Part shown: positions 11,447 through 21,530 of the stretch, one piece after another
How the letters are laid out: each line of letters opens with the position of its first letter
Numbering within the stretch: position 1 is the first letter of the stretch
From: Cochliopodium minus
Taxonomy: Eukaryota > Discosea > Himatismenida > Cochliopodiidae
DNA: 41,244 nt
Reading direction: 5' to 3'
Assembly: GCA_024220525.1 (NCBI GenBank)
Contig: JAMYWO010000127.1
Span: forward strand, 50,282 to 91,525
Made by a program: the position numbers and the translations under genes
The notes under the pieces: model-generated
Databases searched by the model: none
Told to the model about the DNA's origin: nothing
Seen by the model: only the letters and a program-made list of their open reading frames with translations

Positions 11447-12961
11447 TTATTTCTTGTCTTGTCCCAAAGTATTGGCATCATTATCCTCAACCATATATCC
11501 CTTGAAGAAGAGACTCTTGCCACCAGCTTTTCCACCGATAGCAGCATTGAAAAGATGATAAGCAGCTTTGAGATTGAAGAGAGTACCCGCAGACAATAAA
11601 GGATTCCTCTTCATGGACATGATAGGATCGAAGATAGGAAAATCAATGCCATATGTGATCCCAAGATTTTGTACAGCATGCCACCACATGGATGGAAAGA
11701 ATAATACATCACCAGGCTCCAATATCACCTCGAATCCTTTGGCCAATTGCAATTGGGGATACTTGGCGAGATTAGTCTCGTTGAAATTGAAGATATCAAT
11801 GATGGTATTGTAGGCGACGTTGAATTGATGAGGCATGGGGAAGAGAAACATCGTCTCGGAAGGAGGAAAAAATATCCATCTCTTTCTTCCTTCAATCATC
11901 AAGAATGCGCCTAAAAAAATTTGATTATATCAGTGAAAAATTCTATTCGTTTAACATGTTGATGGATTATTGATTTTTCAATTAAGGCTATAAAATTATT
12001 TATTTTTCTTACTGGTTCCGATATCACAATGCATGTTTGTATTCAATTTGTTATTTCCGACAAAGATACATCCGGGTGTTTTTCCATTGTTCACTAAATT
12101 ATCATTTCAAATGAATTGAATTAGATAAATGGTATTGTTTTGAAATTTAAGTGAATATTTTATTTGAAATAATAGAATCCAATGAAGATTTTTTTTTTTT
12201 TACCAGCATGTGTGAATCTCTCCCCGAATTGCATGTTCATCAAATCCAATATCACTTCTCTATCATATGCCTCATCAATAGAATTATCAGGATAATCCAA
12301 ACAACGAGCATAACCTTTGTTTTTATGAAAGTGAATTGTTTTTTATTTATATTTATTGATTTATCAGAAATTTACCTTTATAATCTGGTTTATGTAAATT
12401 TTCTACATATTCATCGAATGGTTCCAATACAGCACTTTTATCCTTCATGTGATCTTCATAAAAAATAAAATTTTCAAAATCTCCTTCAAATTTTTTTTTT
12501 TTGATTGATTTACCTTTGAACACAGGGATTTTTTTTTTACCAAAGCTTTTGGTTATTTGTTTGAGGGACCATTTATCTGCTCCATGAAAATACTTTTTGT
12601 TTTTCAATAATCCTCTAACTACAACTGCATGTTCTTGTTGGATGAATATTTCTTTGAATTGTTTTTCCCAACCATCTTCGGATGCATTCAATGATGGCAA
12701 TTGTTTCATAGTATATGGTTGTTTATTTGATTCCAAATTTTTATATGTTATATTTGATGATGTAGCATAGTAGTTGGAAAAATATGGAACATCGTATGTT
12801 GATTTTAATCCCAATATGCTCCATAGACAGGATGTGTAAAAAGAAATTCTTGGAGCTAAAGTATCTATTTGGGAGGGATATGGAAAAAAGAATACAGAGG
12901 CGATGCTCAAGGTTAGGATGAGGAAAAATGAATATGCAAATAATTTTCTGATGAAACCCAT
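11447..12961 (-). CDS. Membrane-anchored JmjC/cupin-8 2-oxoglutarate oxygenase, 413 aa
   Basis: Exons 12376-12961, 12204-12314, 12013-12093, 11447-11910; phases sum to 414 codons from the ATG at 12961. The N-terminus (MGFIRKLFAYSFFLILTLSI) is a single hydrophobic segment with basic residues before it, so a type II signal anchor with a lumenal or extracellular catalytic domain is likely. The Fe(II) triad is HCD (about residues 254-256) plus the distal His in SMWWHAV (about 337). The GRKRW lysine is a candidate 2-oxoglutarate contact. JmjC hydroxylases of this size act on protein side chains; the substrate is unknown. A membrane anchor argues against a histone demethylase role, although the gene sits between two chromatin-type zinc-finger genes. 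A 69-bp dispersed repeat abuts its start codon. Confidence 0.88.
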
Positions 12962-13028
12962 TTCTTCAAACAATATTTTTTTTATATTTTATTAAAATCA
13001 TTTATTCAAAATGAATACGATTTCAATT
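12960..13028 (+). repeat. 69-bp dispersed repeat, copy 1, at the JmjC start codon
   Basis: Bases 12960-13028 match 25241-25309 in the same orientation with two mismatches. The repeat contains a small hairpin, TATTC-AAAAT-GAATA or a near variant. Here it covers the 67 bp directly upstream of the JmjC ATG (probable 5' UTR/promoter); copy 2 lies inside an intron of the SLC45-like gene. Confidence 0.85.
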
Positions 13029-13363
13029 GATAGAATTCGATTCATTTTCTGAAATATCAATGATATTTTATGATTAATATTTTGACCGTTTATTAAAAAT
13101 ATATTGATCATAATTATGGATTTGATTCTCAAAAAAAAGGTCTTACTCAAATCCTTTGATCAAAATTCAAAACTCATTAACTGTGAATTTGATAGAAAAT
13201 TGGATATTTTTAAATCTTTATAAATAATCTCGCATTCTTAAAAATTTTTTTTTTTTTTAAAAGGAAAGTTGTCAAAGAAAGATAATCAAAGATTGGATCA
13301 AAATTTTAATTTATTAAACTCATTCTTTAAATAAATAGATCGGAGGAATTTTTCGGGAGGGTT
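13029..13363. other. Intergenic spacer between JmjC and 4CXXC copy 2
   Basis: This AT-rich spacer carries the upstream region of the JmjC gene and the 3' flank of the next minus-strand gene. A T12 run lies near 13247. No open frame, RNA gene or repeat beyond the 69-bp element is visible. Confidence 0.6.
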
Positions 13364-14340
13364 TTAATAATTCCTATCAGTCAAACAAAATCGATTGTTG
13401 TTCTCTTGTTGGATGTGGGCTTGGAAAAGTTTTTGGAGGGAAAGGAACTGAGATTTCATGTGGGAAATCTCGGAAGTCAAAGATTGGACCTCCTGTCTCA
13501 ACAAAACAACCTGAGAAGGATTGAAATTGTTCTCACAAGAAAACTGATCGTTATTGAGGGAATTATCATCGACGGGATTCAAAAGATTCTTGATATCGTT
13601 TCTTTTATGCTCGGTCACAAGCTGTACCTCGCTCTGATCGTTGTTCATTGATTGAAGCGAAGCCTCTAAAAGAACATCCAAGGAATTGAAAGAGAAATTA
13701 TCAGATGTTTGCTGGGGATTAACTATCTCGCTCTTCATTGATGGATTTATCTTTTCCGGAATCGATTTATTGCTCTTTGAGGAAGACAATCGTGTTTCTC
13801 TTTTTGTTGTCAACTCAAAATTTTCTGTATGCAATTTTTTTTTCTCACTTAACAGATTATCGGATTCTTTGGAGATTGTTCTCTTCTTATTCTTATTCAA
13901 AATCACCTCTTGTTCTGTCTCTGGATTTCTCATTCTTCGGCATGCTGCACATACACATATCGATGTGCATTTGAAGCAGACCCAACTCTCCAACTTCTCC
14001 AGATCCGAGAGTTTCTTGCCATAATGTCTATTGCAACAATTCGCGCAATATCTTCCATTACATTTTGTTGATCTATTTGTATCCCAAAAATGATCGCATA
14101 CCACTATCTTCTCATGCTTTATTTTGCCTATTTATAATTTATCACAGAATTTAAAAAAAATATTTTCAAGATAATTAATTTACATTGATGGCACCAAGTA
14201 TTGTGGAGTACACCTTGATTTTTTCAATTTTCAAAATTTTATTGAGTTAAAAAAAAAAAATTGTTACAATAAAAAAAATTTTTTTTTTTACGAGTTATCT
14301 TCCCATTGTCTTGTATTGGACTACCGTATCTTGAATTCAT
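13364..14340 (-). CDS. CDCA7-type 4CXXC zinc-finger protein, copy 2, 280 aa
   Basis: Three exons (14292-14340, 14184-14213, 13364-14127) give 281 codons. The 49- and 30-nt leading exons encode MNSRYGSPIQDNGKIT and NTWCHQ, supplying the first CxxC of the domain. The third exon continues KIKHEKIVVCDHFWDT, CNGRYCANCCNRHYG, WVCFKC and CVCAACRRMR. Domain sequence and intron positions match copy 1. The tails have diverged: this one is Ser/Asn-rich and ends in a coiled coil (VLLRQEVQSLTSEISHMK). A nuclear, chromatin- or DNA-associated role is inferred from the zf-4CXXC_R1 family. The pair is a local duplication now separated by the JmjC gene. Confidence 0.88.
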
Positions 14341-14711
14341 TTGTGCTTCCTTGAAAAAAATAAATAAATAATGTTGTTGGTTTTTATACTATTTGAATAA
14401 TAGTATTTTTTTTTTTTTAAATATTTATAATATTTATAAATTCATATTTATTTATTTGAAAAGAGAATGGAAAAAATGAAATTTTTGTTATTTTTGGAAT
14501 CAATTATTCAATTACACTTGGATGGAATCTAAAATGGATTCTCTTTATTATTTCAAAATTTTTTTTATTAATATTTTCAATTTTGATTAATCAAAGATCC
14601 TATCGTTAGAAACAAATTTGAGATTGAAAAAAGTAACAGAAGGAATAAAGTAATTCCTCAAATATGAAAATGTATATGCTTTTGATTTTTAATTTGAAAA
14701 AAAAAGAAAAT
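14341..14711. other. Intergenic spacer with small inverted repeats
   Basis: This AT-rich 371-bp spacer lies between two minus-strand genes. It holds short perfect hairpins such as ACTATT-tga-AATAGT near 14388 and GGAAT-aaagta-ATTCC near 14640-14656. No gene is visible. The hairpins are short enough to be chance in DNA of this composition. Confidence 0.5.
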
Positions 14712-16104
14712 TTATAAGTTTGATTTAGAAATATGCTTTGGGGGATGATTTTGATGCCAATGCTTTGCAATATCGATTCTCCTGCAAACCCATATATCCT
14801 TAAAATTCTTGATGTAATCGAGAAATTTGATCAAACCAGAAGCACGGCCAGGTTTACCAACAACCCTACAATGGAGTCCAATGGACATCATTTTAGGTTT
14901 TCCTTTGCATCCCTCTTGGTAGAGTTGATCAAAATTTTCTTTGAGCATTTCAAAGAATTGATTTCCTTTTAAGATATAAATGAGGATTTCCGATTTAGTT
15001 TAAAAAAAATTAAAATTTATTTTTGACGAAATTTGATTTAAGAATTATTGTGGAAAAATAAAATTTTTTGAAAGCAAAACTTATTTTATTCTTACCAGAT
15101 GAGAAGGATCCATTCACTGAAACAAACTTCATATCATTGATTTCGAGGGTATAAGGAATTACGAGATGGGGTTTTCCGTAATCGTAGTTCCAATAAGGCA
15201 AATCATCGTTATAAGCATCAGAATCATAGAGGAATCCACTTTTTTCAAATAAAAATAATTAAAGGATCTGAAAGAATGCTTTCTTATAAAATTGAGAAAT
15301 ATCAAATAATTGAATAAATTAAGCATAATATTTTCAATTTTTATTTTACCCTTCTTCTACAACCAATTTCCTTGTGTTGATTGATGGTTTTCCTTGATAT
15401 ATTCCGTAAGGTCTTTCTCCGACATATTTCTCATTTGCTTTGATGGCCAATTTGATATGTTCCCTCTCCACGCTTTCGGAAACATTTTGATATTCCCACC
15501 ATCTCCATCCATGAGTGGCCACTTCCCATCCTGCTTCTCTCCTATTTAAAAAATTTAATTTTAAAAGTCGATAATAGGATGATATATATCGATTTGATCT
15601 TTCAGAATATGTATTTGAATTCAAATGACAAATAATTTGAGTATATTTTTTATTATTGAGATGATTTCTATATGTATTTGAAATGTACATTGCTTTTCCT
15701 GCTTCTGGATTCTTTTGGAGTGCCAATCCATTTGCATAGGATGTAACAGGGATATTTCTTTCAGTGAATATATCATATAATCTCCAAAATCCAGCCCTAG
15801 ATCCATATTCATATAAGCTTTCTACATTCAAATTTCTTTCCAATCTAATGGGTTGACAATTAATTTCATTTAATAAATTCTCTGAATTAGAATCACCATC
15901 AAGTATATTTTTCTCTGATCCTTCTTCATAATTCACAACAAATTGTACAGCTACTTTAGCCTATAAGTTTTTAAGAAAAGAAAAAAAATTAGTTTTATTT
16001 TTTGAATGTGATCAAATTATATCAACCTGATTTGGCCATTTTGGATCATAAGAGTTTCTTCCATAACCAATAAAATTTCTTGGGTTTAATTTGTAAGAGT
16101 CCAT
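14712..16104 (-). CDS. Polysaccharide deacetylase family protein, PuuE/allantoinase-like, 312 aa
   Basis: Five exons (16027-16104, 15689-15960, 15350-15541, 15096-15238, 14712-14965) give 313 codons. Diagnostic segments are AKVAVQFVVNYEEGSE, YGSRAGFWRLYDIF, PVTSYANGLALQKNPEAGKA, GWEVATHGWRWWEYQ and LHCRVVGKPGRASGL, ending FKDIWVCRRIDIAKHW. These match the PuuE/SpCDA1 subgroup, described as metal-dependent amidohydrolases acting on allantoin or chitin-like substrates; which applies here cannot be told. The C-terminus is SNL, a weak peroxisome-type (PTS1-like) signal, compatible with a ureide role. The intron at 15542-15688 has no stop in frame, but removing it joins KAM to REAGWEV exactly as in the family. 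Confidence 0.92.
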
Positions 16105-16321
16105 TTTTTTTTTTTTAAAATGAGTTGATCTAGAAAAAAAAAAAAGAAGAAATGGAAATCTCCAAGGAATATCTGCCATAGTTTTTTATATGATGGTGAA
16201 GAATAATTAAAGAATGGGATATTTTCGATATATTATTACCAACTCATTTTGATTGAATACAATATTTATTATATTCTAATTTTAGAAAAGGAGATGATAG
16301 TTTATCAATTTTTGTTTCCCG

Positions 16322-16500
16322 AATAAAGTCAAATGAAGAATGGAAACCAGAGAAGCATTCACGTTTTTCGGCTCACTTTAAAGAAAGTGTTTTGATACTA
16401 GTAAAATGTTTGAAAAGCAAACAATCTCTTTGGGAGTTTAAAATTCCAAAGTTTGTTTTGTTCGAGATTATAAAATTTTTTTCGATGCCTCCATTTTATT
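16322..16500 (+). mobile_element. MITE-like ~179-bp dispersed element, copy 1
   Basis: This stretch matches the reverse complement of 28998-29173 at roughly 90-93% by eye. Its core, about 50 bp from TTTTGATACTAGTAAAATG to TTTGGGAGTTTA, is conserved without a change. The ends AATAAAGT and (reverse complement) AATAAAAT form a short imperfect terminal inverted repeat. No target duplication is visible here. It carries no coding capacity. It lies between the deacetylase start and the RhoGAP 3' end. Confidence 0.8.
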
Positions 16501-16527
16501 GGAAGAAATAAATTAAAAACAACATTT

Positions 16528-19424
16528 TTAATTATTTACATTTTCATCTTCAAAAAAACCATCAAGAGATTGATTAAAAAAAGAAACTCTATCGAGGGAA
16601 TACTCATTACTATGAGGGTTGCTTACAATTATACGAGGACTGGTGTCCTTACTAGAAAGAGGGACGCTGGGACCATTAGTCTCATGGAGTTGGTGATCTA
16701 GATATTGAATCTCATCAAGAAAAGAGTCTATCTCATTTGCAAAGTTGTCAGATTCTTGGTTGGGCTGGGTATGGATGTCAAATTCAATGGCGGAAATCTC
16801 CTCTTGACCTTCTTCTTCATTGATCGTCTCCAAATACTCGAGTTCTTCGTGTTGGATCTCGTTAGAATCAACGTGATAAGTATTGTCATACTCAATATAC
16901 TCGATTTCATGTTCCAAAGCCTCCCCTTCACCATAATCATTTTCACCTTCACCGTAATCGTTTTCGTCGTACTCAACAGTCCCTTCTTCTTCTTTTTCGG
17001 GTTCTCTCTGAGGGTTCTTGTCTTTTTGGGGAGACATCATATTGGTGAACTGATCCAACTCGTAGAGAAATGAGTCCATTTCTTCTTGGGGACTTTGGAA
17101 CTGTTTGGAGGGAGATTCAAAGAGATCATCATTGTTGTTTTTGTTATTACTTTCATTCGACAAAAAAAGATCGTTTTGTGAATGATCGTCTTCCTTTGAA
17201 AGAAATGTTCCATTGTTATTGTCATAGTCATTGTTAACTTTATTATTTTCGATTAATATATTATTAACACCAACATTATTGTTGTAATTGATGTTATAAT
17301 AATAATTGTTGTTGTCCATTTCATTGTAAATTGTTTTATAATTATTCTCATTATTTTTGTTGTGACTGTTATTGCTATTACCATTATAATTATTTCCATT
17401 AAGAAAAGATTTTTCGTTGTTTTCTGTAATAGAAGTTTGCTCCTTGGAAACTTTTTTGTTCAAGAGGCGAAACTCCTGCAAAAGTTTGTTTTCACTGATA
17501 TCATCAAAAGGAGCGACGTCATCACGAGAAGAATTCTTGACAGAAGAAGAAGAGGGGTTGTTGAAAATTGGCTCGGTGAATCTCACACCTGACTTTGATA
17601 ATCTTTTCTGAACGCTCACCTCCTCGACCTCGCTTGACCAATCTTCGGAATCGGAACTTTGGTTGTTGAAGACCTTTTTTTTTGTCAAATTAAAATTGTC
17701 AATTTTTTTTTTTGTAAAATATTATCTTTTTTGAAATAAAATTGTTTTTTTTTTTTATTTTCAACTTGTTTGAAAATCATCATATAAAACAGCCAACGTG
17801 AATATAAATCCTTTATTTATTAATTCTTCTGATTATACAAAGAAAAATTCTTTGTAGGATATTCTATGTTTAGTCCTTTATAATTAAAGTATCAAAAGAA
17901 TATAAAGAATTTTTTTTTTTTTTATATTCTCAGATTTTCAGTAGAAACAAGTTTTCCTTTTCAGGAACTTGTATAACTCTTATTGATATATCAATTCATT
18001 TTTCAATAAAAAATTTCATTGAGTGGAATATTATATTTTATAATTTTAATTTAAAAAGAAAAATCCAAATAAAAGTAAAATTTTTAAAAAATTGATACCT
18101 TGGGAGGCGGTCTTTTTGGAGGGGTTCCTTTTTTGGGAGGGGGTCCTTTTGGCCTAAGAAAGTTAGAAACCTTCTCTGGAGCGAAGTTTGGCCTTTCTGG
18201 TTTGGTTGTTACTGTGCGATGTCTCGTTTGGGTGATGGAGGGTACGGGATGGCTTGTGGGGGTTGGTTGTAGGGAGGGTTTTTTTGATTTGAGAGATTCC
18301 AGCCACTTTCCAAAAGGATCTTCTTCTTGGTTTTCGAAAGGCTTTAAATGTAGTTTGTTGAGAATTAAAATTATTTTTATTTTATTCAATGAAAATTATA
18401 AAAAAAAAATTAATATTAATTTTTTGAATTGGAAATTGGATTATTAATCTTGATTTGTAAGAGCATATTAAAACTTTTTTTTTTTACTTTGAATATATAA
18501 TCATAATTCTTCACTAGTGTCATCATGGCTGATAATGCTTTGGGTGTATTGACAAATTCATTCAATGCTTTTTTGTTTGATCTGATCACATTGGGAGCAA
18601 ACACAATGCTAAGATTCTCTGCTGTCATATTGTTGATGGCGGAGTATCCAGAGAAGATGATGATCAGATTTATCAATCTGCAGAGAAGGATTCTATGTGA
18701 TATGGGAAGCGAAAATACCAAGTTATGATAATATAATATTTTTTGATCAATATTTGCTTTATAAAATAAATAAATATGAATATTTTTATTAAATAGAAAA
18801 AAAGCTTATATATGCATTTGAAATTATAATTCTTACGTATATTATTCCCTTGCAAGAAATATTCATAATATTTGAATGTGCACAATGGTTCAGGTATTTC
18901 CCTTATATACAATTTCAATAATCCCGCAATGGTGTGAGGATCTTCATTTTCGAATTCTATCTCCATCACTATTTGCAATTCAGTCAAATATTTGTTAAAT
19001 ATTTCAAATTAATAATATTTTGTGATTTTATATTTTCTTACACAATTCAATATATTCTTTCAATTCAATTATTCGATTCTTATTTCCTGATAATCTGAAT
19101 ATTCCTGTTGATTTATACACTATGAAAGAAAATATTTTGTGAGATATATATATTAGATTTGAATATTCAAAAAGAATAAATCTCTATCTTATTTTACCAT
19201 GCTCTTGATTTAATGATGAAAATATTAATTCCAAAAATTTTGGCAACTGATTTCCTTTTGATATTTCCTCTTTAGTTAATTGCCTATCGAAGGTATCAAC
19301 CAAAGAAGCTGAAAAAACATTGTTCCTTTCAATTTTTGAACAATATCTTTTGGACTATTGATTAAATAGGTAAATATTTTGCGTTTTGATTTTTAATTGG
19401 ATCTATCATTACCCTATTATTCAT
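16528..19424 (-). CDS. RhoGAP-domain protein with proline-rich and acidic/Asn-rich tail, 678 aa
   Basis: Seven exons: 19413-19424 (12 nt, MNNR), 19198-19354, 19042-19119, 18837-18968, 18488-18756, 18099-18341, 16528-17673, totalling 679 codons. The RhoGAP domain spans about residues 13-215: NVFSASLVDTFDRQ, the arginine finger in STGIFRLSGNKNR (about R65), EDPHTIAGLLKLYIREIPEP, LPISHRILLCRLINLI and NNMTAENLSIVFAPNVI. It should accelerate GTP hydrolysis by Rho/Rac/Cdc42-type GTPases in actin control. Residues ~215-300 hold a proline-rich stretch (RPKGPPPKKGTPPKRPPPK), likely an SH3 ligand. The remaining ~380 residues are low-complexity, with Asn runs and Glu/Asp-rich repeats (NDYGEGE twice), probably disordered. 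The intron 17674-18098 (425 nt) shows no further feature. Confidence 0.92.
17674..18098 (-). other. Long RhoGAP intron, no recognised content
   Basis: This 425-nt intron lies between the proline-rich exon and the last exon. It has several T-runs and short local duplications such as AAGAATATAAAGAAT. No open frame, RNA gene or match to the dispersed repeats is seen. Confidence 0.6.
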
Positions 19425-19508
19425 TTTTGGGTTGTTAGTATAGTTTTGGTAAACTATGAATTTTTTTTAAATTTTTTTTTTTTTGAAATATAAAAAAAAT
19501 TGAGGATA
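19425..19508. promoter_or_regulatory. 84-bp divergent intergenic region, RhoGAP / F-box gene
   Basis: The ATG of the minus-strand RhoGAP (19424) and of the plus-strand F-box gene (19509) face away from each other with 84 bp between them. The region is rich in A/T homopolymers, including a T11 run near 19475. Both core promoters and 5' UTRs must fit here, so a shared bidirectional promoter is inferred. I see no specific transcription-factor site. Confidence 0.6.
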
Positions 19509-21371
19509 ATGCTTGGAGAGAAAGAATGTTATCACGAATTCAAAGAGATAGATTATTTCAGATGCACTATTTGCAGGGTAATTTTGGTGAAGCAGTTATA
19601 AATAATATCTATTATCATTCTTTATTGATGGAATAGAGAATCAATTGTTAATGATATTGATATATCATTATATAATGTTATTTCACCTTTTATAACTATT
19701 AATTTCTTGTAATCATCTCAGAATTATGAAAATTGAGTTACTGAATATTATTTGTATGTTGATCCTTTTATAAACATATTTTTCATCCATTCAATCTAGT
19801 ACGTAAATAAAATCTGGTGTAGCAAATGTGGTAAGAGATTTTCAATTTGAGTGGAACATTTATGATTAATCTATCCAATTAAAAAAAAAAGATGAATGCT
19901 TAACATGCCACAAATTTTTAACACAAGCATTCAAAATAGAAGTGAGTGAGCAACAAAAGAAATGGAAAAGCGAAATGTACCTTTCAAACACAACATCCTT
20001 AAGCAAGTTTGGAATTACCATGGTGCCCACCATGGTATGGTCAATAATTTTCAGGCATATTGATGGTCAATCCAAAAAAAATTTGAGATTATCTTGTAGT
20101 TATTTTTATGAATTGACGTGGAAGTTGACCCGTTGGATTAAAATTGCAAGAATATATGATATTCAAGAAGTAAAAACAATTTTTTATTATAAATTATTTG
20201 ATAAATTTTTAATGTTATTTATTTCCAATATTTTTTTTTATTTTTTTTTTAACATTGTAGATTATAATTAAAGGTGGTTTCAAAAATATTATCAGAGACA
20301 AATGCAAAATGCTTGCCCACTTGTCTTTCGAGGGTTGCAACAACTTGATTCGCTACTCACTGAAAGACTTTGGGAAAGTGTTACCCAAATCGTTTTTTTC
20401 TCTTAATCTAATGAACTGTAGAAATCTGAAAGAAGATGTACTTTTGGAATTTCCTTCCACTCTGAGAACTTTATACATTTCTTTCAATGTAACAGAAAAG
20501 TTTGAAAAAATCATGGATCTTTTCCCTAATCTGAATATTTTGTATTTTTTGAGTCTACGTAATTCCACAAGTTTTTTTTTTTTTAAAAAATAAATATTTC
20601 GTTTGATTTGGTTTTTTTAATTTTCTTTTGATTTTTTTTAAGCAGCAAAGAGATATGACTTCTCACCATATAATTCGGCAACTGTCAACAAGACAATAAG
20701 CAAACTTCCATTAACAAAATTATTTTATGACAAAGTCCTTCACAATTTCATTCCAAAGAATGTGAACACCCTTTTCTATGATCTAGATCTGAATCTTAGG
20801 GATTTTAAAATGCCCACAACTAAGCTTCTTTGTTTAGAAAATCTCAAAATCTTGTTTTTACAATTCTTAGCCAGTTTTGAGATTCCTGTTTCTTTCCATC
20901 TTCCTCTTTCTGTTTATGACAACATCCTCTCCCAAAACCTCAGCCAACTCTATATTTCTTCCATCTTTTTGAAGGACTTGAACAAGGTGATTGAGTGGTG
21001 TTTTAGGCTTAAGGTTTTTTTTTGTGGTAGAAATTATAATGATCAAGAAAATAGGGTTCACATTTTTTAAATTTTTTATTTTTTATCATTTATTTTCGAC
21101 CAAAATGATACTCAATAATTTTTTTTTTCTTTAGGTTTGTTTGCACTTGAATCAACTCAAAAACTTGGAAATCTTTTCTACCAATCATTGTTTGGCATCA
21201 GAACAAAGTGAGTACCTTCCCACCACTTTGACTCACCTCAATTATACTGAATATGATTCTGAAATTTCTCCCAACAAACTCTCCCCCACTTTGGTGGTGA
21301 ATGACAGTTCTTATGCTTTTGATAGCCGAGGTTTTGCCGAAATTTTTCGAAATTTAATTGAAGAATTTTGA
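19509..21371 (+). CDS. F-box protein with N-terminal Cys cluster and LRR-like region, 440 aa
   Basis: Six exons (19509-19577, 19800-19830, 19892-20169, 20261-20558, 20646-21055, 21135-21371) give 441 codons. Residues 1-45 hold evenly spaced cysteines (CTIC, WCSKC, CLTCHKF), which look like a small zinc-binding module. The F-box-like helix bundle follows at about 75-120 (MVPTMVWSIIFRHIDGQSKK, then LRLSCSYFYELTWKLTRW). The rest contains irregular leucine-rich repeats (LAHLSFEGCNNLIRYSL, SLNLMNCRNLKEDVL, LRTLYISFN). By family it would be an SCF ubiquitin-ligase adaptor, with the F-box binding Skp1 and the LRRs the substrate. The intron 4 acceptor is a tandem AAG-CAG site at 20640-20645. Confidence 0.82.
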
Positions 21372-21530
21372 ATTTTCATTTGGACAATCTCAAAAAAACA
21401 ATATATCTAATCAACATTTGAATTCAAAAAAATTAATTAAACATTATTAATATAGATTCTCTGTAATTTCCAGGCTCTTTTTCATTGAAATTAAATTTAT
21501 AAAAAATAAATATATATATAAAAAAAAAAA

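Noticed and set aside
12962-12973. Longer JmjC N-terminus (four extra residues)
   Set aside because: The upstream codon is TTG, not ATG; the first ATG in frame is at 12961.
16705-17592. Several plus- and minus-strand frames of 64-122 codons
   Set aside because: Shadows of the low-complexity Asn/Glu-rich last exon of the RhoGAP gene.
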